A stretch of 64,000 nt of DNA from the NCBI RefSeq assembly GCF_010692745.1, contig NZ_JAAHTB010000007.1, positions 1-64,000 on the forward strand. Reading direction: 5' to 3'. Positions 41,613 through 51,009 of this stretch are shown in pieces. The notes beneath the pieces were generated by a model, which did not search any database, was not told where the DNA came from, and saw only the letters and a program-made list of their open reading frames with translations. Within the stretch, counting starts at the first letter, position 1, and each line of letters opens with the position of its first letter. The translations under genes and the position numbers were made by a program. The stretch is from Methylobacterium sp. BTF04. GTDB taxonomy: Bacteria > Pseudomonadota > Alphaproteobacteria > Rhizobiales > Beijerinckiaceae.

Positions 41613-42638
41613 TCACGCCTCATCCTTGAACGGCTTCAGCAGCTCGCCCGCGACATCCGACAGGCGCGGCGGCGCCTCGCGGACGAACGGGAGCGGGCGA
41701 CACACCGCCAGCGCTGCGAGGCCGAACCGGGCGGTCATCAGGCCGTTGAGCACGCCCTCCCCGAGCTTGGCCGACACCTTCGCGGCGATGCCGAGGCCGA
41801 GCACCTGCTGGATCATGCTCTCGCCCACCGCCATGCCGCCCGTCACCGTCAGGTGGGCGAAAGCCGAGCGCGCCAGGCGCAGGAAGCCGAGGAAGCCGGG
41901 GCGGCCGCCATAGATCGTCGCGATCCGCCGCAGCAGGCGCACGGCGGCGAAGACCACGAAGGCGACATCGACGATGGCGCGGGGACTGAGCGCCGTGACG
42001 CCGGAGACCTGCTTGGCCGCCGAAGCGATAGCATTCTTCGCCTGTCGGTCGAGAGAACTGAGCAATTCATGCTCGGCCAAGCCGATGCGGTCGTCCACAT
42101 CCAGGATCGCGTCGCTCAAGGTGTCGAGGCGCGCGCGCCCGGCGGCCAACGCCGGCCGATTCGCATAGAGCGCGCTGAGGTCGCGAACCACCGCCTGTGC
42201 GGCGGAATGATCGCGGGTGGCGATGGCCTCCACCGCCTTGGCCCGTACCGTCTCGATCTTGCGCTCGCGCCAGATACCGGAGAGTTCGCGCGCCACGATC
42301 GCCAGGAACGCGATGGCCGCCACCGCCAGCAGCACCAGCGCCACCGCACCGAGCCAGGGGGCGGCGCTGAAGAGATCGGCGATCAGGCGCTCCACGGAGA
42401 GACCGACCCCGAGGGAGACGAGGCCGCCGAGCGCCAGCATCAGGAGCGACAGCCACGGCGCCCGCGATTTCGGCGCCACCGGGACCGGCGTGCCGTCGGC
42501 GGCGGCGACGATTTCGAAGGGCTCCTCGACGATCCGCACCTGCGATGGTGGCGCGGGCGGCGGCGTCACGCCCTCCACCGCCTCGGCCGGATCGGCGGAC
42601 GGAAGGCGGAAGGCGCGGGGGCGGTTGGGAGAGGTCAT
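41613..42638 (-). CDS. YcjF family (TIGR01620) membrane protein
   Basis: A 341-residue inner-membrane protein with a DUF697-type C-terminal domain. Residues 1-60 are a proline-rich cytosolic arm. Two membrane helices follow (about 64-84 and 94-116), and the DUF697 region (about 215-320) includes SPRAIVDVAFVVFAAVRLLRR. I chose the ATG at 42,638 (MTSPNRPRAF) because the longer frame runs through the ycjX end. ycjX lies directly upstream (22-base gap), the usual pairing. In enterobacteria the pair belongs to the phage-shock/envelope-stress regulon; the exact role is unknown. Confidence 0.9.
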   Translation of the reverse strand: MTSPNRPRAFRLPSADPAEAVEGVTPPPAPPSQVRIVEEPFEIVAAADGTPVPVAPKSRAPWLSLLMLALGGLVSLGVGLSVERLIADLFSAAPWLGAVALVLLAVAAIAFLAIVARELSGIWRERKIETVRAKAVEAIATRDHSAAQAVVRDLSALYANRPALAAGRARLDTLSDAILDVDDRIGLAEHELLSSLDRQAKNAIASAAKQVSGVTALSPRAIVDVAFVVFAAVRLLRRIATIYGGRPGFLGFLRLARSAFAHLTVTGGMAVGESMIQQVLGLGIAAKVSAKLGEGVLNGLMTARFGLAALAVCRPLPFVREAPPRLSDVAGELLKPFKDEA

Positions 42639-42660
42639 GGACGGACCTTCATGCGCGGCA

Positions 42661-44100
42661 TCAGGTGAGCTTGTCGCCGATGAGGAACTGCATCGCCCGG
42701 TCGAGGCGGATCTGCGGCAGGTGGCCGGGACGCCCCAGCGCATCCGGCTTCACCAGCGGCGGACGAAACCGCGGAAACCGCAGGGAGCCCGGCGGCACCG
42801 CCCCCTCCAGCACCGCTTCGGGGCGGGCGGGCAGTTCTCCGGGGAAGATCGCCGCCTCGCTCAACCCGTCGAAGACCTCGTCGCCCACGATCTCGCCGGC
42901 CTCGGGCGTGCCCGACACCGCACGAAGAACGTCTGCACCGTCATGGATCGTGGTCTCGCGGGTGGCGCGGACCGAGGCGAGGGCCACGGTTCCAACCCGG
43001 GCGCCGGCGGCTTCGGTCCGACGCATGGCCCGCGACACCAGCAGGCGCAGCAGCGCGTCGAGGCGGTCGTGGCTGGTCTGGTGCAGGTGATCGGCCTTGG
43101 TGGCGGCGAACAGGATGCGCTCGGCCCGTGGCGCGAAGAGGCGTGAGAGGATCGTGTTGCGGCCGATGCGGAAGCTGAGCAGCACCGAATCCAGCGCCTC
43201 CTCCAACTCGGCGAGCGCCGCAGGGCCGGCATCGACCGCGGCGAGCACGTCGACCAGCACGATCTGCCGGTCGACCCGCTGGAAGTGGTTGCGGAAGAAC
43301 GGCTCGACCACCTTGGCCTTGTAGGCCTCGAAGCGCCGCTCCATCAGCCCGGCGAGGCTGTCGGGCTTGAGCGTATCGGGCAGGCTGTCGAGAGGCGCGA
43401 AGGTGAGAGCCGGCGAGCCGGCCAGGTCGCCCGGCATCAGGAAGCGGCCGGGTGGGGTGGTGGCCACCGATTCCGGGCCGGCGCGCAGGGCCGACAGATA
43501 GGTCTTGAAGGCCGTGCTGGCATGCTCGGCCACGACTTCGTCCAGGGGCGCATTCGGGTCGAGCCCCTTCAGGGTCTCGAGCCAGGGTCCGGCCATCGCC
43601 GCCCGGCCGGTGCGGCGGGTGCCCGAGATCGTGGCTCGGGACCACGCGGTATAGCTCAGGTCGATGAGGGCGAGATCGAGCAGCCACTCGCCGGGATAAT
43701 CGACCACGTCGAGCATCAGCGTACCGGGCCCCGAGCGCCAGCCGCCCGCCCGCTCGTATTCGATGGCGAGCCGGAACTGGCTGATCCGATCGGTGGAACG
43801 GGGCCATAGCCGCTCGCCAGTGAGGGCCGCCATGTGCTCCTCAAAGGGAAAGCGCGGAATGTCGTCGTCCGGCTGCGGCACCAGCCGGGCGCGGCGCAGA
43901 CGGCCTTCATGCGACGGCGCGAAGGCCGGAAGCGCATGCGCCTCGACGAGATGGTGGATCAGCGCGGTGGTGAAAACCGTCTTGCCCGAGCGCGCCAACC
44001 CGGTGACACCGAGCCGCAATGTCGGTTGGATCAGGAGGTCGCTCGACGCTTCGGCGAAGGCCTTGACCGCGGAGCCGGCACGCGCGGCGAAGCTGTTCAT
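42661..44100 (-). CDS. YcjX family P-loop protein (DUF463)
   Basis: A 479-residue protein with a P-loop GTPase-like fold. Walker A is GLARSGKT at residues 34-41, and the switch-like segment MLDVVDYPGEWLLDL fits a DxxG-type motif. Structural studies of family members report GTP/GDP binding. It precedes ycjF and is probably co-transcribed with it. Envelope-stress function is an inference from the family. Confidence 0.92.
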   Translation of the reverse strand: MNSFAARAGSAVKAFAEASSDLLIQPTLRLGVTGLARSGKTVFTTALIHHLVEAHALPAFAPSHEGRLRRARLVPQPDDDIPRFPFEEHMAALTGERLWPRSTDRISQFRLAIEYERAGGWRSGPGTLMLDVVDYPGEWLLDLALIDLSYTAWSRATISGTRRTGRAAMAGPWLETLKGLDPNAPLDEVVAEHASTAFKTYLSALRAGPESVATTPPGRFLMPGDLAGSPALTFAPLDSLPDTLKPDSLAGLMERRFEAYKAKVVEPFFRNHFQRVDRQIVLVDVLAAVDAGPAALAELEEALDSVLLSFRIGRNTILSRLFAPRAERILFAATKADHLHQTSHDRLDALLRLLVSRAMRRTEAAGARVGTVALASVRATRETTIHDGADVLRAVSGTPEAGEIVGDEVFDGLSEAAIFPGELPARPEAVLEGAVPPGSLRFPRFRPPLVKPDALGRPGHLPQIRLDRAMQFLIGDKLT

Positions 44101-44223
44101 GGGCGGCGATTCTCGGACGGCACGACGACACTCTGGCGGGGGGTGGATGGGCAGGCTGCGCTGAGGTGGCGCGTGAACGACGCAACCACAAGGCTTTCCC
44201 GGAAACGCCGGGGTGACGGCGAT

Positions 44224-45435
44224 TCACGGCGTCCGGGCGGGAGTACTCAAGGCCGCCAACGTCCCGGCATCGAGACGGCCAATCGCCGCCTCCACCAGCG
44301 CCGGGCCGGCCCGCAGGGTGCCGAGCTCGACGTTGGACATGGCGAGCATCACCGCACGCAAGTTGGGCGACGGTCGCCCATCGGCCCCGAACAGCTTCAG
44401 GTCGTCCTCCAGGTTCACGCCAACACTGGCGGCGATCCGTCCGGCATAGTTGCGAATGCGGGTCTCGTCGTTGGAACAGAGCGGCGCCGGCAGGCTGAGG
44501 TCGAGCAGCGGGATCGCACCCAGACCGGCGGCGATGGCGGGCAATGCGGCGGATTCGGCGACGAACCGGTCCTGAAGGCGCGCGGATGCCGACCGGCTCG
44601 CGGACTTCGCCGGGGACGTGGTCGGGTTTCCCAGCACCCTGGCGGGCTCGACGAGGAGCACCGACGGCTTCGCGACGATCACCGACGGCTTCACCAGAAG
44701 CTCCGAGGGACGGACGAGCAGCCCGGTTTTCGGCGCAGGCACGGGCGGCGTCGATGCGGCGACGGGGGAGAGGGGTTTCGGGCGCCGGGCCATCCGCGCC
44801 AGGGGCGACCACGGCTGCACCCGCAACGGACCTCCCCGCGCCGCAAGCGCGCGACGCGGCATGCCACTCCGCGTGTTGCGGGCAAGGAAGCGCGCCCGGA
44901 GCGTCTTGCCCAGGCCACCTGGCGCCAGCGCCGGCGACACCCGTCGGGCAGACACCGGCGCGGCACCCGCGGAGCGGCATTCGGCCGGCGCCCAGCGGCG
45001 GACGATACTGAGCGCGTTGCGCCGCCCAAACTCGCGATAGTAGCGGCGCAACAGCAGGGCGGCGGCATCGGCGCCGTCGGCCGCTTTGGCAAAGCCGGTA
45101 TGGCCCTCGGCATCGGCCCCGATCTCTCCGGTCCAGCGCGCGCTCTTGATGCACCAGTAGTTGTTGAGCTTGACGCAGCGGGCGACGAAGGCCGGCTCCG
45201 TTGAGGCGTAGCGCACCACGAGCGCCAGGCTGGCAGGCCGGAGGCCCTCGCCCGCCTCCTCACGCCAATTCGAAACCGCGCGGGATTCGGGCAGGAAGCG
45301 CGGCGTCGTGGTGGGCCCGGCGCCGACCTGCGAGAGGCTGCGCGTCCACGCGGAAACGTCGCCGCGCACCACCGCGAGGCCATCGTCGAGGCGCGGCAGC
45401 AGCGTCGTCAGGGCGATGAGCGTGGCGAGGAGCAC
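44224..45435 (-). CDS. Orphan exported/anchored protein with phage-P5-like domain and LLVxPS repeats
   Basis: A 403-residue protein of unknown role. Residues 1-16 are a hydrophobic leader. Residues 86-160 (NNYWCIKSARWTGEIG, GHTGFAKAADGADAAALLLRRYY, NALSIVRRWAPAEC) resemble the domain seen in phage structural protein P5-type sequences, which read NPGNIR...F.....GIRA..R.L.....G...I..II.RWAP. A basic, proline-rich middle contains four tandem seven-residue units (LLVRPSE, LLVKPSV, IVAKPSV, LLVEPAR; about 242-269). A more ordered C-terminal part (about 290-400) has RIRNYAGRIAASVGVNLEDDLKLFG. It lies upstream of ycjX on the same strand, 123 bases away. Confidence 0.65.
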   Translation of the reverse strand: MLLATLIALTTLLPRLDDGLAVVRGDVSAWTRSLSQVGAGPTTTPRFLPESRAVSNWREEAGEGLRPASLALVVRYASTEPAFVARCVKLNNYWCIKSARWTGEIGADAEGHTGFAKAADGADAAALLLRRYYREFGRRNALSIVRRWAPAECRSAGAAPVSARRVSPALAPGGLGKTLRARFLARNTRSGMPRRALAARGGPLRVQPWSPLARMARRPKPLSPVAASTPPVPAPKTGLLVRPSELLVKPSVIVAKPSVLLVEPARVLGNPTTSPAKSASRSASARLQDRFVAESAALPAIAAGLGAIPLLDLSLPAPLCSNDETRIRNYAGRIAASVGVNLEDDLKLFGADGRPSPNLRAVMLAMSNVELGTLRAGPALVEAAIGRLDAGTLAALSTPARTP

Positions 45436-45526
45436 GGGATCCGCGAAGCTTGACCAGGGACCAAGGCAACGATGGCGCTCGCAAACGGTTCAATCCGACG
45501 CGACACCGGCCTCGGCAGGCACGGTG

Positions 45527-46051
45527 TCAGGCCGCCTCTTCGGACTCGAGGTCCTTGGGCGCGACGAAACGCCCGAGCCGCCCCGTCTCGGGCCGTACCT
45601 CGCTCCAGCGCTCGCAGTCGAAGTCGATCACCGCCAGCGCTCCGGTTGGAAACCCCGAGCTCAGGCGCGCGCGCGCAGTGTTCGATCCCGCACCGACGAG
45701 CCGCAAGGACACGTCCTGAAAGCCCGGATTGTGGCCGACCATCAGAAGACACCGCACCGTCTCCGGCGTGTTCCGGACCACCGCCAGCAGGCTGGACACC
45801 GGCGCCTCGTAGATTTCCCGGACGATCACCGCTTCCGGACCGTCGAGCGCCATCCGGATCGGCTCCCAGGTTTCCCGCGTCCGGCACGAGGGCGACACCA
45901 CGACGTGGTCGGGACGCAGATCCTCCCGTGCCAGATAGGCCCCTATCAGCGGTGCGGTGCGGCGGCCGCGGGGGTTGAGCGGACGGTCGAGGTCGGCGAC
46001 GCCGGCCGGGCGGTCGGATTTGGCGTGGCGCAGGAGCATGAGACGAAGCAC
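45527..46051 (-). CDS. SixA-like histidine phosphatase
   Basis: A 174-residue histidine phosphatase superfamily protein. The phosphate-binding motif is MLLRHAKS with catalytic His9; a second conserved His is in LLMVGHNPGF. The arrangement LNPRGRRTAPLIGAYL matches SixA, which removes phosphate from Hpt domains. An Hpt protein is encoded at 55,895-56,212, though nothing here shows that it is the target. It reads in the same direction as the aldo/keto reductase 12 bases upstream. Confidence 0.88.
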   Translation of the reverse strand: MLRLMLLRHAKSDRPAGVADLDRPLNPRGRRTAPLIGAYLAREDLRPDHVVVSPSCRTRETWEPIRMALDGPEAVIVREIYEAPVSSLLAVVRNTPETVRCLLMVGHNPGFQDVSLRLVGAGSNTARARLSSGFPTGALAVIDFDCERWSEVRPETGRLGRFVAPKDLESEEAA

Positions 46052-46063
46052 GCGGCGAACCCT

Positions 46064-47044
46064 TCAGTTGAAGCCGACGACGGGATGCGGCGTGTAGAGC
46101 CGCTCCAACGCCGTCGTCTCGTTGGGGGTGAGCGCGAGATCGAGGGCCGCCACTGCATCGTCGAGATGACCTGGCTTCGAGGCGCCGATGATCGGCGCGG
46201 TCACCGGCGATTTCTGGACGACCCAGGCCAAGGCGACCTGCGCCCGCGAGACGCCGCGCGCCTTGGCGATCTCCGCGACAGTCTCGATGATCGCCCGGTC
46301 GGCCGCTTCCGTGGCGTCGTAGAGGCGCTTGCCGACCTCGTCGGTGTCCTGGCGCGCGCTCTTGGCGTCCCAATCCCGGGTCAGGCGACCGCGGGCGAGC
46401 GGGCTCCACGGCAGCACGGCGATCTCCTGGTCGATGCAGAGCGGCAGCATTTCGCGCTCCTCCTCGCGGTGCAGGAGGTTGTAATGGTCCTGCATCGTCG
46501 CAAAGCGCGTCCAACCGTTCTGGTCGGCGGTGAACAGGGCCTTGGCGAATTGCCAGGCATACATCGACGAGGCACCGATATAGCGCGCCTTGCCCGCCTT
46601 CACGACGTCGTGCAGCGCCTCCAGGGTCACCTCGATGGGCGTGGCGTAGTCCCAGCGGTGGATCTGGAGCAGATCGACGTAATCGGTACCGAGCCGCTTC
46701 AGGCTGGCATCGATCGCCGAAAAGATCGCCTTGCGGGACAGTCCCCCGGCATTGGGCTGGCTCGTCAGCGGATAGTAGCATTTCGTCGCGAGGACGATGG
46801 CGTCGCGATCGGCGAAATCCTTCAGCGCGCGACCGACGATCTCCTCACTGGTCCCGTCCGAATAGTAATTCGCCGTGTCGAAGAAGTTGATGCCGAGCTC
46901 GATCGCCTGCTTGATCAGCGGGCGGCTCTCCTCCTCGCGCATGGTCCAGGGATGCGGGCCGCGCTCGGGTACGCCGTAGGTCATACAGCCGAGGCAGAGC
47001 GGCGAGACGTCGAGGCCGGTGCGGCCGAGTTTCTTCATCTTCAT
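46064..47044 (-). CDS. Aldo/keto reductase
   Basis: A 326-residue NADPH-dependent oxidoreductase of the AKR superfamily, with a TIM-barrel fold. The catalytic tetrad is visible: Asp and Tyr in FFDTANYYSDG, Lys in LATKCYYPL and His in LLQIHRWD. NADPH-binding residues lie in the C-terminal VTAPIIGASKPGHLDDAV. The subfamily (YajO/YdbC-like, MKMKKLGRTGLDVSPLCLGCMTYG) does not give the substrate. An in-frame ATG two codons in is equally possible. It lies downstream of moxR on the same strand. Confidence 0.93.
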   Translation of the reverse strand: MKMKKLGRTGLDVSPLCLGCMTYGVPERGPHPWTMREEESRPLIKQAIELGINFFDTANYYSDGTSEEIVGRALKDFADRDAIVLATKCYYPLTSQPNAGGLSRKAIFSAIDASLKRLGTDYVDLLQIHRWDYATPIEVTLEALHDVVKAGKARYIGASSMYAWQFAKALFTADQNGWTRFATMQDHYNLLHREEEREMLPLCIDQEIAVLPWSPLARGRLTRDWDAKSARQDTDEVGKRLYDATEAADRAIIETVAEIAKARGVSRAQVALAWVVQKSPVTAPIIGASKPGHLDDAVAALDLALTPNETTALERLYTPHPVVGFN

Positions 47045-47138
47045 GGAAGCGGTCCGCTCTTTAGTATGGGCGCGCGCCGACCCGCTCTATCTGGGCAACC
47101 GCGTCGGCATGGCTAGGGTCGTTCGGCCGGAGACGGCC

Positions 47139-47990
<852 letters not shown>

Positions 47991-48108
47991 GGGGCGTCGA
48001 TCCCTGCAGGAGGTTGCCGGTCCGGGCAAGCAAGCACAGCACCATGTCGGAGGCTTGTCGCTCACGAGCATGCCGGATATATGACTGGCTATACGTCGGA
48101 GTCCGTCG

Positions 48109-48411
48109 ATGGACAACACCTCGCAGAAGCGGGCTCTCAAAGCCTATCGGTCCAGGCTGACTCAGCGTGGCATTGCGCGCTTCGAGGTGATCGGGCTCGA
48201 TGCGGACCGCGCGCTGATCAGATCGCTGGCGCGTCGCCTGACGGAGGATGGCTCTGAAGCTGCCCGGATCCGGACCGCGCTCGCAAGCGCCCTCGGCGGC
48301 GAGCCGCCGAAGACCGGCGGCATTCTAGCGGCCTTGCGACGTTCGCCTCTTGTCGGGCTCGATCTCGACCTGACGCGGGACGATGCAGAGGGCCGCGGAC
48401 TCGAACTGTGA
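48109..48411 (+). CDS. Antitoxin of VapBC-type module
   Basis: A 100-residue protein directly preceding a PIN-domain toxin with a 4-base overlap (GTGA). Its N-terminus (AYRSRLTQRGIARFEVIGLDADRALIRSLARRL) matches a class of small antitoxins found next to VapC in proteobacteria, probably a DNA-binding helical fold. The C-terminal half (TGGILAALRRSPLVGLDLDL) probably wraps the toxin. Antitoxin identity follows mainly from position and this pattern. Confidence 0.8.
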   Translation: MDNTSQKRALKAYRSRLTQRGIARFEVIGLDADRALIRSLARRLTEDGSEAARIRTALASALGGEPPKTGGILAALRRSPLVGLDLDLTRDDAEGRGLEL

Positions 48412-48845
48412 CGCGCTACCTGCTCGACACCAACATCATCAGCAACATCGTCAAGCCGGCGCCTTCGGCCGCGCTGATGACCTGGATGGCGAATCAGGTG
48501 GATACCGACCTGTTCATCACCGCATTGACGGTGGCGGAAATCCGGCGCGGCATTCTCGAGACTCCAGTGGGTAGACGCCGTGACGGTCTCGAGACTTGGT
48601 TCACCGGTCCAGAGGGACCGCAGGCGCTGTTTGCCGGCCGAGTCCTGGCGTTCGATGAGCCGGCCGCTCTCGCCTGGGCCGCATTGATGGCACAGGGTCG
48701 AACCCTTGGACGACCGCGCAGCGCACTCGATACGATGATCGCCGCCGTAGCGGAGGTTCATCGTTGCGTCGTCGTGACCGACAACGAGCGTGATTTCCCT
48801 GGAGTATCAGTCCTGAACCCGATGCGGGATTCCGGCGGACGCTGA
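48408..48845 (+). CDS. VapC-type PIN-domain toxin (ribonuclease)
   Basis: A 145-residue PIN-domain endoribonuclease of a type II toxin-antitoxin system. Metal-binding acidic residues are all present: Asp7 (YLLDTNIIS), Glu44 (TVAEIRRGI), Asp108 (SALDTMIAA) and Asp125/Asp129 (VVTDNERDF). Length is normal. GTG start, translated through the antitoxin stop. VapC enzymes cut tRNA or rRNA; the target here cannot be read from the sequence. The module looks intact. Confidence 0.92.
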   Translation: MTRYLLDTNIISNIVKPAPSAALMTWMANQVDTDLFITALTVAEIRRGILETPVGRRRDGLETWFTGPEGPQALFAGRVLAFDEPAALAWAALMAQGRTLGRPRSALDTMIAAVAEVHRCVVVTDNERDFPGVSVLNPMRDSGGR

Positions 48846-48878
48846 TGCGGAGCGACAGCAGGCCGTCCCGGACGCCCG

Positions 48879-49529
48879 CTAAAGCGTCTTCCCGTCATGC
48901 CACACGCAGTTCGACGCCAGGATGCCGAGGTTCACGTCGGATTTCTGCGGCTGCGGCAGGGTCTTGCCATCCATGGCGAGGTCGATCTTGATCTCGACCT
49001 GCCCCTTCGCCTCGTTGGTCCGGCGCGAGAAGTAGCAATATTGCTGGAACGGCTGATCCTCGTTGGCCTTGAAATTCCAGCCGGTGACGATCTGCCCGTC
49101 CATGTAGGGCACCTGCTTGAACACCGTGAAGGTGGTGTTGACGATCGCCTTGGAGGCCGGCGCCGCATCCTTGCCGAGCTGCGCCTGGGTCGGCGTCGGG
49201 GTCGCGCTCGCCCGGGGCATCGTGCCTTCGAGCTTGAGCACGTTGTCGGTAAGGGTGACCTCGCCCTTGGTCTTCAATGTCACGTCGGACAGGGCCGCCT
49301 GCATGGCGCTGGCGATCTTCTCGGCGGCCGAATCGAACTGGTTCATGTAGGCGTAGCCATAGGAGGCCGAGCCGAGGCCGATGCCGGCGAGGGCCGCGAA
49401 CGCGCCGAGGCCGAGCGCCCGGAACAGGAAGGCGCGCGCGGCGATGATCTTCGTCTCGGCACGCAGACGCCCGTTGACGTTCTGAGCGAGGACGACGTTC
49501 TCCGGCGTACCGGTGGCGTGGAGGTTCAT
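48879..49529 (-). CDS. Hypothetical anchored protein, partner of 49,526-50,740
   Basis: A 216-residue protein I cannot assign to a family. A short cytosolic arm (1-32) is followed by one membrane helix (about 34-58, FRALGLGAFAALAGIGLGSASYGYA). A periplasmic domain follows, with beta-rich segments (VTLKTKGEVTLTDNVLKLEG; AIVNTTFTVFKQVPYMDGQIVTGWNF) and two Cys (QQYCYFSRR; LASNCVWHDG) that could form a disulfide. It overlaps the stop of the preceding membrane protein by 4 bases, so the two should act together. Confidence 0.75.
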   Translation of the reverse strand: MNLHATGTPENVVLAQNVNGRLRAETKIIAARAFLFRALGLGAFAALAGIGLGSASYGYAYMNQFDSAAEKIASAMQAALSDVTLKTKGEVTLTDNVLKLEGTMPRASATPTPTQAQLGKDAAPASKAIVNTTFTVFKQVPYMDGQIVTGWNFKANEDQPFQQYCYFSRRTNEAKGQVEIKIDLAMDGKTLPQPQKSDVNLGILASNCVWHDGKTL

Positions 49530-50740
49530 GCGCCCGCTCCCGCGCTGGCCGGTACGGCCTGACCCGGCCCACGGCGGTCGATGGGGATGACCTCGCCGGA
49601 GGCCGCCGATCCGCCCGAGGCGGCGGTGGCTTCACGCGGCTGCTTTTGCTGCGACAGGCCGATCTCTTGCCGCAAAGCGTCGGTGATCGAGTCGAGCATG
49701 TAGGGCGTCGCCGCGAGGTCGACGGAGGCGCCGAGATCGTCCTCGTCCATGAAGGTCTTGCGCACCGAGACCGCGCACAGCGCCAGGATCGTCGACGCGA
49801 ACGCGGCGCACAGGGCCGGCACGAACACGAAGATGCGCAGGAAGGCGTGGACCTGCGCTTCGTTCACGTCGATCGGATCGACGCCATAGACCATCGCCGT
49901 GAAGGAGTGGAGCTGCGACCGGTTGACCGAATTGCGATAGGCCTGCTCGGCGTCGGCGACCTTGCGATCCGCCGCGCCGCGGTCGAGGTCCGCGCGGGCC
50001 TTGCGGGCTTCTTCGAGGGCCTTCGTCACCACGCCACGGTCGGCGCCGGCCTTGCTCACACTGGCATTCAGCGTCGCGGTGCGCGGGTCGGTGACGCATT
50101 TCAGGTTGGAGTAGCGCTGGCCGCGGCTGTTGGTACCGGAGATGCGTTCGCAGCGCTGCGCCGGCAGGGCCGAAAGCTGCTGGGCGTTCTCGGCGGAGCG
50201 CTTCTCGATCTGGTCGAGTTCGGTGGTGTATTGCGCCACGCGGGCATCGGCCGCGGAGATGCGCCCGTCGATGGTGCCGCGGTCGGCCTGGGCGTCCTTG
50301 AGGGCGGTCTTCGCCTTGGCCGCGTCCATCAGTCGGGGATGGAACATCATCTCGCCGAGCTGCGAGACCGACTTGGTGGTCACGCCCGCGGCGAAGATGA
50401 TGCCGACGATGGCCAGTGCCCTGATGACATACGAACGCTGGGTGCGCGCCAGGATCCCGAGCGGCACCCGGCACAGCTCCACCGCTGCATAGACCAGCGG
50501 CGCCAGCAGCATGAAGTAGAACGCCTTGGAATCGCCGTCGCTATAGACGCCGGCAAACAGCCAAGCGCCCCACAGCGAGGCCCCGATGACCATCGCCTCC
50601 ACCAGGTAGGCGATGCCGACATAGCCCCACTTGATGCGGTAGCCCTTCTCGATGTGGCGCTCTTGCGTCCACCGATCGGATTCCCGGCGCCATTCGCGGC
50701 GTTCGCGCTGGACATCCCGGCTGGGAGGCGTCTTTCGCAT
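49526..50740 (-). CDS. Hypothetical four-helix membrane protein with central coiled coil
   Basis: A 404-residue protein. A basic N-terminal arm (1-37) precedes three membrane helices (about 39-67, 74-98, 104-124). A long Ala/Arg/Asp-rich coiled coil (about 135-285) contains two Cys (RCERISGTNSRGQ, KCVTDPRTA). A fourth helix lies at about 299-328 and a disordered cytosolic tail closes the protein. The arrangement of helices around a long coiled coil recalls DUF4407 proteins, but I cannot confirm that. It is first of a two-gene unit with the preceding entry. Confidence 0.75.
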   Translation of the reverse strand: MRKTPPSRDVQRERREWRRESDRWTQERHIEKGYRIKWGYVGIAYLVEAMVIGASLWGAWLFAGVYSDGDSKAFYFMLLAPLVYAAVELCRVPLGILARTQRSYVIRALAIVGIIFAAGVTTKSVSQLGEMMFHPRLMDAAKAKTALKDAQADRGTIDGRISAADARVAQYTTELDQIEKRSAENAQQLSALPAQRCERISGTNSRGQRYSNLKCVTDPRTATLNASVSKAGADRGVVTKALEEARKARADLDRGAADRKVADAEQAYRNSVNRSQLHSFTAMVYGVDPIDVNEAQVHAFLRIFVFVPALCAAFASTILALCAVSVRKTFMDEDDLGASVDLAATPYMLDSITDALRQEIGLSQQKQPREATAASGGSAASGEVIPIDRRGPGQAVPASAGAGA

Positions 50741-51009
50741 AGGGCACTCGTGTCTCGAACCGCGACGTCCGCCGCGCTTAACATTTCATTAAGCGCGGGG
50801 TTATGCGGCCATTGTGCCGTTTTTGCGCCGCATCACGCTGTGGTGCAATCCGGGTATCCCAGTTGCAAGGGCATACCGCGCTGTCCGCGCCGGTTTCCCC
50901 GTCGATCGGACCATTCGCCGGTTGCCCCGCCCGGCCACTGCACCGCATGATCGTGGAGCCGTTCGTTCGCCAAGCGACGGACACCGCCCGAGAGAGACCT
51001 TGGAGATCG

